Part shown: positions 30,857-39,743 of the stretch, piece after piece
Layout: each line of letters starts with the position of its first letter
Numbering within the stretch: position 1 is the first letter of the stretch
Notes under the pieces: model-generated
What the model was told of the DNA's origin: nothing
Databases searched by the model: none
What the model saw: the letters and a program-made list of their open reading frames with translations, nothing else
Made by a program: the position numbers and the translations under genes
Assembly: GCA_902495705.1 (NCBI GenBank)
Contig: CABUXT010000018.1
Location: 1-43,967, forward strand
Length of the DNA stretch: 43,967 nt
Reading direction: 5' to 3'
Source: an uncultured cyanobacterium
Lineage (GTDB): Bacteria > Cyanobacteriota > Vampirovibrionia > Gastranaerophilales > Gastranaerophilaceae

Positions 30857-31237
30857 TTATTTTGCAATGCTATCAATTAAACGATTTATTGTATTTATTG
30901 TTTGCATTCTATTATACATATCGGTAGACTTTTCCTCTTCAATACGCTGTTGTTCAACCCTTTGGTTCCACACCTTATTTTTATTTAGCTCAGAAGTTCT
31001 GATTTGTGCATAACATTCTTTCAAATCTTCTCCCATATAAGACAAACATCTTGAAATAGATGAATCAAATTGATTTCTTCTGGTGTACCAATAATCTGCG
31101 TTTTTATTCCATTTTGAACTTTGAGCATTTATATATTCAACAGGGCAAAATTCACTCCATTGTGGCGCCATAATCACTTCAGCATAAACTGAGGAGCAAA
31201 TTAATGATAACAATATTACTGCCAAAAATCTTTTCAT
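30857..31237 (-). CDS. Small exported protein
   Basis: Unrecognised 126-residue protein with signal peptide MKRFLAVILLSLICSSVYAE. The mature part is helical, rich in Arg, Asn, Gln and Trp, with three cysteines (EFCPVEY, SRCLSYM, KECYAQ). The Cys-x8-12-Cys pattern may form a disulfide-linked helical hairpin outside the membrane. First gene of the pair with the lipoprotein. Confidence 0.85.
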   Translation of the reverse strand: MKRFLAVILLSLICSSVYAEVIMAPQWSEFCPVEYINAQSSKWNKNADYWYTRRNQFDSSISRCLSYMGEDLKECYAQIRTSELNKNKVWNQRVEQQRIEEEKSTDMYNRMQTINTINRLIDSIAK

Positions 31238-31309
31238 AAATATTCCTTAATTCAATTTATAAACTCGTATAAATAAATTTTATCAGGATTATTCTATTTT
31301 TTCAATATT

Positions 31310-31609
31310 CTAGCTTTTATGTTTAATCCACAAATCATGAACCAAAGTAAACAAACCAGCAATTCCTGCAATTATACCGTTAGTCATAATTGAATTTTTG
31401 GTCGGAGATTTTGATAGTGGAAATTTTCGAGATATCAAATCTAATCCTACACCAAAGCCAAACCAAGCACCTGCAGATTTTAAGGCATCACTTGTTGCAT
31501 TAGAATAAGTCATTTTTTGTGGTTTATTAGGATGTTTATGCATTTTTGCATTGTTTTTAGGATATTTTTGAGTATATGTTATACTGCTATCAATTTGGGG
31601 TACATTCAT
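31310..31609 (-). CDS. Small membrane protein, unknown
   Basis: A 99-residue protein: hydrophilic, Lys/Asn/His-rich start (MNVPQIDSSITYTQKYPKNN), then two hydrophobic helices (ALKSAGAWFGFGVGLDLISR and IMTNGIIAGIAGLFTLVHDL). The second part resembles membrane segments of the large protein at 12420. AGGAAAAAG precedes the ATG. Function unknown. Confidence 0.7.
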   Translation of the reverse strand: MNVPQIDSSITYTQKYPKNNAKMHKHPNKPQKMTYSNATSDALKSAGAWFGFGVGLDLISRKFPLSKSPTKNSIMTNGIIAGIAGLFTLVHDLWIKHKS

Positions 31610-31828
31610 TTCTTTTTCCTAGCAAAATTTACAATTCATTCATCTGTTAATTTATTCTATACCTTGATTATACAACTCTCTCAACCTATTGTCAATAACA
31701 AGTGTAAACTTTACACCATATTATATAAACTATTGTTAAGCAAAAAGTATAAAACATGACAAAAATTTTTTTTCACAGACTTCATGCAACTGTGTACAAT
31801 TAGATAAAAAAATAAAGAAGGACAAAAA

Positions 31829-32122
31829 ATGATTAATCAATTAGCATTTACCGGAAAGAACACTTTAATAAATTCATTTAAAGAATTTTCAACAGAAAAA
31901 GCACATGAATACCTAAATGGTGGCGCAGTTATGCCAAAAGTAAAAAAAGAAGTTTCAAGTGTAAGCTACGCAAGCCCATTTGAATCAATTGGCGATGCTG
32001 CAAAAGTTGTTAAACAAACAATTACATCAGAAGCTGATGCTGCAAACTACGCTTTATCTCACGGTATTCCTAAATCAGCTCTTACTGCTGATGCATTAAA
32101 ACATGTTGACTACTTAGCGTAA
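31829..32122 (+). CDS. 97-residue small protein with N-terminal Phe-Thr-Gly motif
   Basis: Starts MINQLAFTGKNTLINSFKEF; the LAFTGK stretch fits the recurrent N-terminal motif. The remainder is soluble and helical (DAAKVVKQTITSEADAANYA), Ala-rich at the end. It has a good ribosome site (AAGAAGG) and its own terminator, so it is a stand-alone and probably well-expressed gene. Unknown function. Confidence 0.8.
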   Translation: MINQLAFTGKNTLINSFKEFSTEKAHEYLNGGAVMPKVKKEVSSVSYASPFESIGDAAKVVKQTITSEADAANYALSHGIPKSALTADALKHVDYLA

Positions 32123-32144
32123 GTAAGTTCAAATATTTAACCAA

Positions 32145-32184
32145 AACGGATTTTAGAATATATTTCTAAAGTCCGTTTTTTATT
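32145..32184 (+). terminator. Rho-independent terminator
   Basis: AACGGATTTTAGAAAT-like arm (aacggattttagaata) faces tatttctaaagtccgtt, followed by TTTTTATT. Confidence 0.9.
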
Positions 32185-32203
32185 GCGATAAATTTTTAAT
32201 TAT

Positions 32204-32920
32204 TTATAACCAACTCTCATCAATAAATTCAGCTGCTCGATTATACCAACGTTCTTGATTTGGTTTTAGAGGTTTTGACAAAAAATCTACAAATTTTGGA
32301 TAATCAAACCTGTCTAATGCAATAAAATTACTTACTTTTTGTTGATTTTTATCTTGTTTTGAAAGAGGTGAAAAACCCATTTTCTTGTAAAATCCGCAGG
32401 CATTTTTTTCTCCTGTTAAAAACACATCAGTGAATTTAGATTTTTTAGAATTTTCTAAAGTTTTTTGGAGCATTTTTTTACCTAAACTAAAACCTCGGTA
32501 TGGTCTGTTTACGCAAATAGAATCTATATATAATGTGTAGTCTTTTGAGTTTGGAACTAAATCATAACCGTAAGACAAACACGCACCTTGAATTCTTTTT
32601 TGCTTGTCTCGCGCAACAAGCAGGGTCAAATTCCCATCATCATTTTTAAAAAGAGCTTTCAAATTTTGTGCAAAATTTTCTGTTACCATTTTACATTCTT
32701 CTTTTCGGCTTGTGTCTTTAAATATTTGCCAATCAGGAGATGTAAAATTTTTACCGAAAAATTTAGCTAATTTTTCAAAAAATCCTTTTTGCCTTATTGC
32801 AAGCGGTTTAACTTCTTCAAGTGTTAATTTGCCCCATTTTGTATTAACTACACTTGGCTTTATGGGGTAAAGTTTTGAGGTAAATTTGGGAGATTGAAAG
32901 TTTTTACGATGGATTTCCAT
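32204..32920 (-). CDS. GNAT-family N-acetyltransferase
   Basis: A 238-residue protein. Residues about 90-200 carry the GNAT core: beta strand KDYTLYIDSICVNRPY leading to the acetyl-CoA loop RGFSLGKKMLQKTLEN (R/QxxGxG/A type) and a later strand FTDVFLTGEKNACGFYKKMG with the usual Tyr/Phe-Tyr-Lys-Lys-Met-Gly end. The N-terminal 90 residues are extra; they begin MEIHRKNFQSPKFTSKLYPI, which again shows the short Phe-Thr motif. The acceptor is unknown; it could be a protein amine, an aminoglycoside-like molecule or a peptide. Confidence 0.88.
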   Translation of the reverse strand: MEIHRKNFQSPKFTSKLYPIKPSVVNTKWGKLTLEEVKPLAIRQKGFFEKLAKFFGKNFTSPDWQIFKDTSRKEECKMVTENFAQNLKALFKNDDGNLTLLVARDKQKRIQGACLSYGYDLVPNSKDYTLYIDSICVNRPYRGFSLGKKMLQKTLENSKKSKFTDVFLTGEKNACGFYKKMGFSPLSKQDKNQQKVSNFIALDRFDYPKFVDFLSKPLKPNQERWYNRAAEFIDESWL

Positions 32921-33015
32921 ATTTGCAACAAAACCGCTGAATAATAAGAATTGCGTATTTTGTATAAAAAAGTTTATTTTTTGTTATAATTATTGAATAA
33001 AATTTGGAGAGATAT

Positions 33016-33498
33016 ATGAAAGAAGAATTATTATCTATCATTGAAAAAAATAGCAGAATTGATTTTAGCGAACTTGCAATTTTACTTGGGGTAACTGAAG
33101 AAAAAGTTTTGGCAGAACTTGAAAAATTAGAAAAAGATGGCGTAATTTGCGGTTATCATACTCTGATTAACTGGGAAAAAACATCTATTGAAAAAGTTAC
33201 CGCATTGATTGAAGTCAAAGTAACCCCTCAGCGCGGACGCGGTTTTGATAATATTGCAGAAAGAATTTATAATTATCCTGAAGTAAAGGCTGTATACCTG
33301 ATTTCAGGCGGATATGACCTGCTTGTAATTTTGGAAGAAAAAACACTTAAAGAAATTGCAAATTTTGTGTCTGACAAATTATCAACACTAGATAGTGTTT
33401 TGAGCACGGCGACACACTTTATTTTAAAAAAATATAAAGACCACGGAACAATTTTAAACAAAGCTCAAAAAGATGAAAGAGAGGTTGTTACCCCATGA
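33016..33498 (+). CDS. Lrp/AsnC-family transcriptional regulator
   Basis: A 160-residue regulator: N-terminal winged helix (ELLSIIEKNSRIDFSELAIL, then GVTEEKVLAELEKLEKDGVI) and a C-terminal ligand-sensing (RAM) domain (KVTALIEVKVTPQRGRGFDN ... VYLISGGYDLLVILE). Such proteins respond to amino acids. It overlaps the next gene by ATGA (4 bp), so it is translationally coupled to an aminotransferase. Likely it senses a substrate or product of that enzyme and controls this operon. I chose the ATG at 33016 behind GGAGAG; a TTG at 33004 is inside the ribosome site. Confidence 0.93.
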   Translation: MKEELLSIIEKNSRIDFSELAILLGVTEEKVLAELEKLEKDGVICGYHTLINWEKTSIEKVTALIEVKVTPQRGRGFDNIAERIYNYPEVKAVYLISGGYDLLVILEEKTLKEIANFVSDKLSTLDSVLSTATHFILKKYKDHGTILNKAQKDEREVVTP

Positions 33499-34661
33499 GG
33501 AATTTCCTTTCTGACAAAGTTATAAATATCAAACCTTCAGGTATCAGAAAGTTTTTTGATATCGTAAGTGAGATGAAAGATGCGATTTCTCTAGGGGTTG
33601 GGGAACCTGATTTTGACACCCCTTGGCATATCAGAGATGAAGGAATTTACGCATTTGAGCGCGGAAAAACTTTCTACACTTCAAATGCCGGACTGAAAGA
33701 TTTGCGTACAGAAATTTCCAATTATATAGACAGAACTCAAGGGGTTAAATATGACCCAAATGGTGAAATAATCGTGACTGTCGGAGGTTCAGAAGCCATA
33801 GATATAGGACTTCGTGCAATAATAAATGCCGGCGATGAGGTAATTATTCCTCAACCGTCTTATGTTTCTTATGAACCTTGTGCAATTTTAGCCGACGCAA
33901 CACCTGTAATAATAAATTTAAAGGCAGAAAATGAGTTCAGATTAACACCAGACGAGTTGTTAAACGCAATAACCGACAAAACTAAAGTCTTGATTTTGCC
34001 TTATCCGAATAATCCGACCGGTGCGATTATGGAAAAAGATGACTTGGAAAAAATCGCCAAAATTATTATTGAAAAAGATATTTTGGTTATGTCAGACGAA
34101 ATTTATTCGGCTTTGACTTATAAGGATAAACACGTTTCAATAGCGTCAATTGAGGGTATGAAAGAGCGCACAATCTTGATTAACGGTTTTTCTAAAGCTT
34201 ATGCAATGACAGGTTGGCGACTTGGCTATGCTTGCGGACCAAAAGACATAATTAAACAAATGACTAAAATTCACCAATTTGCAATTATGTGTGCTCCGAC
34301 AACAAGCCAATATGCTGCAATTGAAGCTCTTAAACATGGGGATGAAGATGTTGAAAATATGCGCAAATCCTACAATCAGCGCAGAAGATATCTTATGCAC
34401 GAATTTAAAGAAATGGGACTTGAGTGTTTTGAACCGTTTGGGGCATTTTATGTTTTCCCTTGCATAAAAGAATTTGGAATGACTAGTGAAGAATTTGCAA
34501 CAAGATTTTTGAAAGAAGAAAAAGTTGCAGTTGTTCCGGGGACTGCATTTGGAGATTGCGGCGAAGGTTATTTGAGAATTTCTTATGCATATTCTATTGA
34601 TAATCTTAAACTTGCAATCGGAAGACTAAAACATTTTATAACTAAACTTAGAAATAAATAA
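33495..34661 (+). CDS. PLP-dependent aminotransferase, class I/II
   Basis: A 388-residue fold-type I aminotransferase of the AspC/PatA-like group. The PLP lysine is Lys234 in NGFSKAYAMTGWRLGY. Other family marks: LGVGEPDFDTPWHI, the cofactor-phosphate block VTVGGSEAID, LPYPNNPTGAIM (Asn of the cofactor ring), MSDEIYSALTY (Asp for pyridine nitrogen, Tyr) and the substrate-carboxylate Arg in GYLRISYAYS. Likely acts on aromatic or branched amino acids, aspartate or alanine; the exact substrate is not decidable from sequence. It is co-translated with the Lrp regulator. Confidence 0.95.
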   Translation: MRNFLSDKVINIKPSGIRKFFDIVSEMKDAISLGVGEPDFDTPWHIRDEGIYAFERGKTFYTSNAGLKDLRTEISNYIDRTQGVKYDPNGEIIVTVGGSEAIDIGLRAIINAGDEVIIPQPSYVSYEPCAILADATPVIINLKAENEFRLTPDELLNAITDKTKVLILPYPNNPTGAIMEKDDLEKIAKIIIEKDILVMSDEIYSALTYKDKHVSIASIEGMKERTILINGFSKAYAMTGWRLGYACGPKDIIKQMTKIHQFAIMCAPTTSQYAAIEALKHGDEDVENMRKSYNQRRRYLMHEFKEMGLECFEPFGAFYVFPCIKEFGMTSEEFATRFLKEEKVAVVPGTAFGDCGEGYLRISYAYSIDNLKLAIGRLKHFITKLRNK

Positions 34662-34674
34662 TTAAACAGTAAAT

Positions 34675-34712
34675 ATATCCCCCATCCTGACTACCAAGGT
34701 GGGGGATATTTG
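34675..34712 (+). terminator. Rho-independent terminator
   Basis: ATATCCCCCATC...AAGGTGGGGGATAT followed by TTG, just past the aminotransferase gene. Confidence 0.85.
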
Positions 34713-34735
34713 TAATGTGATTTCAAGGTTAAATA

Positions 34736-35299
34736 ATGGATATTATGAAAAAATATTTACTAAATTATTTAATCTTATTTGTTTGTTGTTTCATTTTGTT
34801 GCAGAGCGTGAATGCAGAAAATATTCATTTCAATAATGATATTTATGATTTGCAATATTCAAACACCGCACCAAAAACAAAAGTTGTCGAAAATGAATAC
34901 TTTAAACCAAAAGAAAATAAAGATTATTGGACAAGTTTGATTGGAATTTATTATTATCCGGAGGTTTCTAATCCGTTGAAATTTGCCGCAGATACGGACG
35001 CTCGAATTGAATCAAAAGAGAACTTTTTATTATTAAAATTTGTGCAAAATAAAAAGCAAAATGTCGCAGTAATCAGTTATTTGGAAAATATTGCACAAAA
35101 TGATAAGACATATTTTATTTATAATATCTACAAATACGAAAAGCATCCGAAAAAAGGGATGATGGTCTTGCGATTTGCAAAGAAATATGTGTTTAATACT
35201 AAAGATGAAATTACCAAAATCGGACACGAAGTAAAAGCCATAAATGATGAATATATGGAGAAAATTATAGTTTCTCCAATTCCACCTGTGGTTAAATAG
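34736..35299 (+). CDS. Exported protein of unknown function
   Basis: Unrecognised 187-residue protein with an N-terminal signal (MDIMKKYLLNYLILFVCCFI ... LLQSVNAE; an ATG three codons in is equally possible). The mature part shows beta-strand-like blocks (KDYWTSLIGIYYYPEVSNPL, FLLLKFVQNKKQNVAVISYL) and ends with a Pro-rich IVSPIPPVVK. AAGG lies seven bases ahead of the first ATG. Single gene after a terminator. Confidence 0.8.
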   Translation: MDIMKKYLLNYLILFVCCFILLQSVNAENIHFNNDIYDLQYSNTAPKTKVVENEYFKPKENKDYWTSLIGIYYYPEVSNPLKFAADTDARIESKENFLLLKFVQNKKQNVAVISYLENIAQNDKTYFIYNIYKYEKHPKKGMMVLRFAKKYVFNTKDEITKIGHEVKAINDEYMEKIIVSPIPPVVK

Positions 35300-35660
35300 A
35301 AAATGTGCGGTCGGCATTAGCATGCAGACCTACATTGTTGCCTGTCACCCTGAACTGACTAGAATATGAGTTGAGCTAAAGCGAAACGTAATATTCTGTT
35401 CCTTCTCGGTGTTTCAGGGTCTCCAATAAAGCACTTCGGTCTATGTCAGATTTTTGCAAGTGTACCGTGTGCAAAACTGTACAAAAAAGTCTATGTCATT
35501 CTGAATTTATTTCAGAATCTTTTCAATAATCATTATTAGGCAAAGTAATCATTGCAAAATCTTTAAATGGAAAAGCCCCTGACAGGGTGACACTTCTTCC
35601 CTCGCCCCTTGTGGGAGAGGGCTAGGGAGAGGGGGTCAAGGTTTTGCAATTATATACTTT

Positions 35661-35748
35661 TACCCTCTCCTAGGGACACTAGCCGAACCAACGAGCAATG
35701 CGAGTTGAGTGAGACTGCGTGCCGTATGGCTGAGGGTAGAGTGAGGGG
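35661..35748 (-). repeat. Dispersed repeat module D with 55-bp insert
   Basis: Left flank accctctcctaggga and right flank gagggtagagtgagggg are joined without the insert at 43829-43860 (accctctcctaggga then gagggcagggtgagggt). The insert, CACTAGCC ... TATGGCT, is 55 bp with AGCC/GGCT near its ends. Confidence 0.8.
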
Positions 35749-35856
35749 TCTTCATCATATTTGAATGATAGTTGCATTGTCTGAACCCTCACTCGAAATT
35801 GTAAATTTTCGCGTACCGCTCAAATACAATTTCGGTCTCTCCCATCCGGAGAGACA
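35749..35856 (-). repeat. Dispersed repeat module G, copy 2
   Basis: tcttcatcatatttgaatga ... ctctcccatccggagagaca, inverted relative to 29598-29704. It directly adjoins modules D and A. Confidence 0.8.
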
Positions 35857-35858
35857 TA

Positions 35859-35938
35859 AACATTGATAGATTCTGAATAGGATAAAATCTATGTCGCTAT
35901 GCTCCTTGATTTTTAATCCTTTCAGAATGACATAGACC
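35859..35938 (+). repeat. Dispersed palindromic repeat module A, copy
   Basis: Same arms as at 210-278. The loop reads tatgtcgctatgctcc instead of the GTTGC/GCAAC form. Confidence 0.85.
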
Positions 35939-36040
35939 TTTGTGTTCAATTAGAGACCCTGAATCAAGTTCAGGGTGACATGTAAAACTTGTCGGCAGGG
36001 CAATGCCAACCTACTTTATTAGTTTACCCACAAGCACAAA

Positions 36041-36062
36041 GAAAAGCGCCGAGAATCGGCGC
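36041..36062 (-). terminator. Terminator of the transporter operon
   Basis: Minus strand AGCGCCGA-ttc-TCGGCGCT followed by TTTCTTTG, 36 bp after the Na/Pi cotransporter gene. Confidence 0.92.
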
Positions 36063-36097
36063 TGTGCGATTATTTGGTATAATAAATATTTAGGATG

Positions 36098-37864
36098 CTA
36101 CGCACTTTTGGTAAGTGCATACTTTTGTTTGAAATCATCATAAGTTTGACTAAATTCTTTATTATCGTATGATTTCAATTGTTTCAAAAATTCATGTTTA
36201 TCCAAACCTGCATTATGAGCTTTCAAAACTGATGCTGCAATATTGGAGCAATGGTCAGAAATTCTTTCAAAATCGTTAAACAATTCTGAAATTATAAAAT
36301 CCAATTCTATCGGACATTCGCCATATTGAATCCTTTTGATATGACGACTTTTTGCCTTTACAACAAGCCTGTCTATTACCTGCTCCAGTGGCTCAACCTT
36401 CAATGCAACAGTTGAGCTGTTATGCGAATATGCTTCCGTTGTCAAGAACAATACTTCTAAAATTGCGCCGACAATTACCCTCAAGTCTTCAACCAATTCC
36501 GGTGGAAATTCAAGATTCTTATTTTTCTTTTGTTCCGCGATATTTAAAATATTTATTGCGTGGTCGCCGATTCGTTCATAATCACCGATTATCAAAAGCA
36601 ATCTTGCAATTGCATTACTTGTATCTTCTGAAACCTCTTTATTTGAAGCTTTTATCAAATATGATTCCAATTTGTCCTCATATCGGTCAATGCGCTCCTC
36701 GTTTTTATTTATTACATCCGCTTTGCGATATTGGTAGTTTTTCAATTGTTTTGTTGCATACAAAACATTATTTTTGACAATTTTTGCCATCTTAATAACT
36801 TTTTGATTAACTTCAATAACCGCAAGTTCAGGGGAACGCAAAAGGCGTTCGTCCAAAAATACTTCTTCTTTTTCGTTTTTAGAATCCTTTATTACGACAT
36901 TTGCAATATCTTCCAACTGTTTAATAAATGGGAACAACAAAATCGTTGTACAAATATTAAAAGTTGAGTGAAGAATCGCAATTCCTGCAGGGTTGATATT
37001 TTCGCTCATAAACGGCAGATTAAAAATAAGTTTAACCAACTGATAAGCTGATAAAAATACCACCGTACCGATTACGTTAAATGTGACATGAACTACCGCA
37101 ACTTTTCGCGCATTTGAATTTACTCCGATGCTTGAAATTATTGCAGTGATACAAGTTCCGATATTTTGTCCCATAATAATCGGCAATGCCATTGAATATG
37201 TCATATCAACTTTCATAACAAGAGCTTGCAACATTCCGACTGATGCTGCAGAACTTTGAATAATGGCGGTAATAACAGCACCAACAAGCACACCAAACAG
37301 CGGATTATTAAATAGTGTCAACAAGTCAATAAACTTTTGCGAATGTGAAAGCGGTTCCATTGATGTACTCATAAATATCATGCCTGTCATCAAAATTGAA
37401 AACCCTAAAAATACACTTCCGACATTTTTGTTCTTGTTGCTTCGCGACGCAAAAATCATAATTACACCAATCAAAGCCAATACTGGTGTAAAAGATTCAG
37501 GTTTAAACAACCTTACGATTATATTATCACTTTGAATCCCTGATAAGCTCAAAATCCAAGCAGTTATTGTAGTTCCGATATTAGAACCCATAATAACCCC
37601 AATTGCTTGAGATAATTTCATTATGCCTGAATTAACCAAACCGACAAGCATAACGGTTACAGCAGAAGAACTTTGGACAATTGCAGTAATCCCGGCACCT
37701 AGGATAAGTCCTTTTGTCGGACTTGACGTCATTGTTTTCAGGATTTTTTCAAGCTTTCCACCTGCAATTTTTTCTAACCCTGACGACATTATATAAATAC
37801 CATACAGAAAGAACGCCAAACCGCCCAACAACTGTAATATGCAAAATATATCAAATTTTTCCAT
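36098..37864 (-). CDS. Na+/phosphate cotransporter with PhoU-like domain
   Basis: A 588-residue protein. The N-terminal half (about 8-320) has eight or more membrane spans with the two inverted repeats of the family and the substrate-binding QSSS motifs (ITAIVQSSSAVTVMLVGLVN; ITAIIQSSAASVGMLQALVM), plus GSNIGTT and GQNIGTC. The C-terminal 230 residues are helical with two PhoU-like halves (KNEERIDRYEDKLESYLIKA ... LLLIIGDYERIGDHAINILN; SELFNDFERISDHCSNIAAS), whose E/DxxxRIxDH motifs bind metals and sense phosphate status. It probably imports phosphate with sodium. It is transcribed after the anion transporter group, and a strong terminator follows. Confidence 0.95.
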   Translation of the reverse strand: MEKFDIFCILQLLGGLAFFLYGIYIMSSGLEKIAGGKLEKILKTMTSSPTKGLILGAGITAIVQSSSAVTVMLVGLVNSGIMKLSQAIGVIMGSNIGTTITAWILSLSGIQSDNIIVRLFKPESFTPVLALIGVIMIFASRSNKNKNVGSVFLGFSILMTGMIFMSTSMEPLSHSQKFIDLLTLFNNPLFGVLVGAVITAIIQSSAASVGMLQALVMKVDMTYSMALPIIMGQNIGTCITAIISSIGVNSNARKVAVVHVTFNVIGTVVFLSAYQLVKLIFNLPFMSENINPAGIAILHSTFNICTTILLFPFIKQLEDIANVVIKDSKNEKEEVFLDERLLRSPELAVIEVNQKVIKMAKIVKNNVLYATKQLKNYQYRKADVINKNEERIDRYEDKLESYLIKASNKEVSEDTSNAIARLLLIIGDYERIGDHAINILNIAEQKKNKNLEFPPELVEDLRVIVGAILEVLFLTTEAYSHNSSTVALKVEPLEQVIDRLVVKAKSRHIKRIQYGECPIELDFIISELFNDFERISDHCSNIAASVLKAHNAGLDKHEFLKQLKSYDNKEFSQTYDDFKQKYALTKSA

Positions 37865-37928
37865 TTTAATTTCCTATTCCAAAACTTAAAATTTAAGGCA
37901 GACTATATAAAATAGCCGGCCTTATTAT

Positions 37929-38069
37929 TTATCCTTTAAAATGCGCTAATACAATCATTAACACAACTACTGCAACAGCAAAAATCAAGGTACTTAAAAC
38001 TCCTGTTCCTTTTGTTTCCGAGTAACCTGTTTTTGGTGCGTGATTTGTTTCTTTTATATCATTTGACAT
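37929..38069 (-). CDS. 46-residue membrane micro-protein
   Basis: A gene with AGGAGA eight bases ahead of its ATG, between the ArsB/NhaD gene (13 bp away) and the Na/Pi gene (64 bp away). The product has a hydrophilic start (MSNDIKETNHAPKTGYSETK) and one C-terminal span (VLSTLIFAVAVVVLMIVLAH). Its place inside a transporter operon suggests a small accessory subunit, but no family is recognised. Confidence 0.75.
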   Translation of the reverse strand: MSNDIKETNHAPKTGYSETKGTGVLSTLIFAVAVVVLMIVLAHFKG

Positions 38070-38082
38070 TTTATTATTTCTC

Positions 38083-39402
38083 CTATTTTAAAAATCTTAA
38101 ATATATGTATACCGTGCTAATTACAAGGGATATTGCTACAATCGCAACACCGTATTTCAAAAATCTCATAAATGAAATCGGATGACCTTCCTTGTTAGCA
38201 TTTTCAGAAACTATAACGTTAGCAGCTGCGCCGATAATCGTCATGTTTCCGCCAAGACAAGCGCCTAAAGACAATGCCCACCACAAAGGAAACGCATAAG
38301 CTTGTCCCATTGTTTTTTCAATTTCTACAATCATTGGAGCCATAGTTGCCGTGTATGGAATATTATCGATAATCCCTGAAATTACACCGGATGCCCACAA
38401 TATAATCATTGAGGTTGCAGCCTGACTGCCTTGGGTCACTTTTAATATCCATTCAGCCATCAAGCGGATTCCACCTGATGCCTCCAACCCTCCGATAATT
38501 ATAAACAAGCCGATAAAGAAAAATATTGTATTCCACTCAACGTCTTTTAAAATATCAGAAGGTTTTTCAAAGATTAACAAAAATGCAGCACCAAGCATTG
38601 CCACTACACAAGTTTCAATATGAATTACATCATGTAGCATAAAGCCCAAGATAACTAACGCCAAAACAACAGTTGAGCGAATCATCAAATTTTTATCAAC
38701 AATTGAATGACTGTTATCTATCTGTGCAATTTCATTCATTTTATCCTCACTTGCAACGAGTTTCTTTCTAAAAATAAATGAAAGCAAACCTAAAACCACT
38801 GCCATAATTACCAATACTACAGTGGTTAATTCTTTCAAAAAGTCCATAAAAGATAATCCGCCTGCACTACCGATAATGATATTTGGAGGGTCTCCAATTA
38901 AAGTAGCAGTTCCGCCAATATTAGATGCAAAAATTTCCGTCAACAAATATGGAATTGGGTCAACATCTAACTTTTTAGCGATTGCAAATGTAATCGGCAT
39001 AATCAAAATAACCGTGGTTACGTTATCTAAAAAAGCACTTGTCACCGCAGTAAAAGCTCCCAGTGCAAATAAAATTCTAATCGGATGACCTTTTGTGAAT
39101 TTTAATAACTCATTGGCTATCCAATTAAATACGCCGCTACGCGTTGTGATTGAAACAATTACCATCATTGAAACGAGCAAAAATATCACATTAAAATCAA
39201 TAAAATTGATAAAATAATGCGGATTAATTAAGCCGTTTACGACTTTTGTCTGACTAACCAAGCCCAATATAATGGTGATTGCTGCACCCAAAAGTGCAAT
39301 TGTAACCTTTGGAATTTTTTCAAGTGCTATAAAAATATACGCAACAATCAATAATCCCGCAGATAGCATTACACTGTGAGAAGCTACAAAACTACTTAAC
39401 AT
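38083..39402 (-). CDS. ArsB/NhaD-family ion transporter
   Basis: A 439-residue protein with about eleven membrane spans, belonging to the ion transporter superfamily with ArsB, NhaD and CitM. Marks: SAFLDNVTTVILIMPITFAI in the first half and DNIPYTATMAPMIVEIEKTM in the second (DN-T/P repeats), GTATLIGDPPNIIIGSAGGL and GGNMTIIGAAANVIVSENAN. Substrate may be Na+/H+, arsenite or an organic or inorganic anion. The neighbouring OadG-like subunit and Na/Pi cotransporter favour a sodium-linked role. The gene overlaps the upstream OadG-like gene by 11 bp. Confidence 0.93.
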   Translation of the reverse strand: MLSSFVASHSVMLSAGLLIVAYIFIALEKIPKVTIALLGAAITIILGLVSQTKVVNGLINPHYFINFIDFNVIFLLVSMMVIVSITTRSGVFNWIANELLKFTKGHPIRILFALGAFTAVTSAFLDNVTTVILIMPITFAIAKKLDVDPIPYLLTEIFASNIGGTATLIGDPPNIIIGSAGGLSFMDFLKELTTVVLVIMAVVLGLLSFIFRKKLVASEDKMNEIAQIDNSHSIVDKNLMIRSTVVLALVILGFMLHDVIHIETCVVAMLGAAFLLIFEKPSDILKDVEWNTIFFFIGLFIIIGGLEASGGIRLMAEWILKVTQGSQAATSMIILWASGVISGIIDNIPYTATMAPMIVEIEKTMGQAYAFPLWWALSLGACLGGNMTIIGAAANVIVSENANKEGHPISFMRFLKYGVAIVAISLVISTVYIYLRFLK

Positions 39403-39646
39403 ACGATTTTCCTCTTTCAGCTATTGCACAAGCAATTGCAAGTGCTATTTCCATATCACAGTTATTATTAGATTTTTTCGGTAATGGTTTATCTTTTTCA
39501 ATTTTTTCAGGGAAAAACTTGCCAATGAATCCGAGCACCTTAGTATTCAAATTCATTACAACAATCATTATTGAAATAAAGAAGTACACAACACCCATAC
39601 CGATAATCATAAGAAGGATACCTTCTTTCCATAATTCGATATTCAT
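39392..39646 (-). CDS. OadG-like sodium-pump subunit
   Basis: An 84-residue protein with one N-terminal membrane span (GILLMIIGMGVVYFFISIMI) and a soluble, Lys-rich tail ending in ALAIACAIAERGKSYVK. The G-M-G-V/x-V-F/Y pattern in the span is typical of gamma subunits of sodium-pumping decarboxylases (oxaloacetate or methylmalonyl-CoA). No alpha, beta or biotin-carrier subunits are in the window. Here it is fused by overlap to an ion transporter gene. AGGAGG before the ATG supports strong translation. Confidence 0.85.
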   Translation of the reverse strand: MNIELWKEGILLMIIGMGVVYFFISIMIVVMNLNTKVLGFIGKFFPEKIEKDKPLPKKSNNNCDMEIALAIACAIAERGKSYVK

Positions 39647-39743
39647 ATTAGCCTCCTATTTAATTGTAAAATTTCACAAATTGAACAACACAATATAAGC
39701 GAATCGTGCGCCAAATTATTAAATATTTAGAATTTAAAAGAGA

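Larger units (their letters stand above)
35300..36040. other. Intergenic repeat array, about 740 bp
   Basis: No supported gene. In order: a small GTCGGC-type palindrome (35308-35332), a half copy of module B (35343-35397), a minimal palindrome (about 35493-35521), unique sequence with a shortened module C piece (ttttgcaagtgtaccgtgtg), a C/T-rich tract, module D inverted (35661-35748), module G inverted (35749-35856), module A (35859-35938), a GACCCTGAA/TTCAGGGTGAC minimal palindrome (35950-35980) and another GTCGGC palindrome (35990-36012). Confidence 0.75.
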
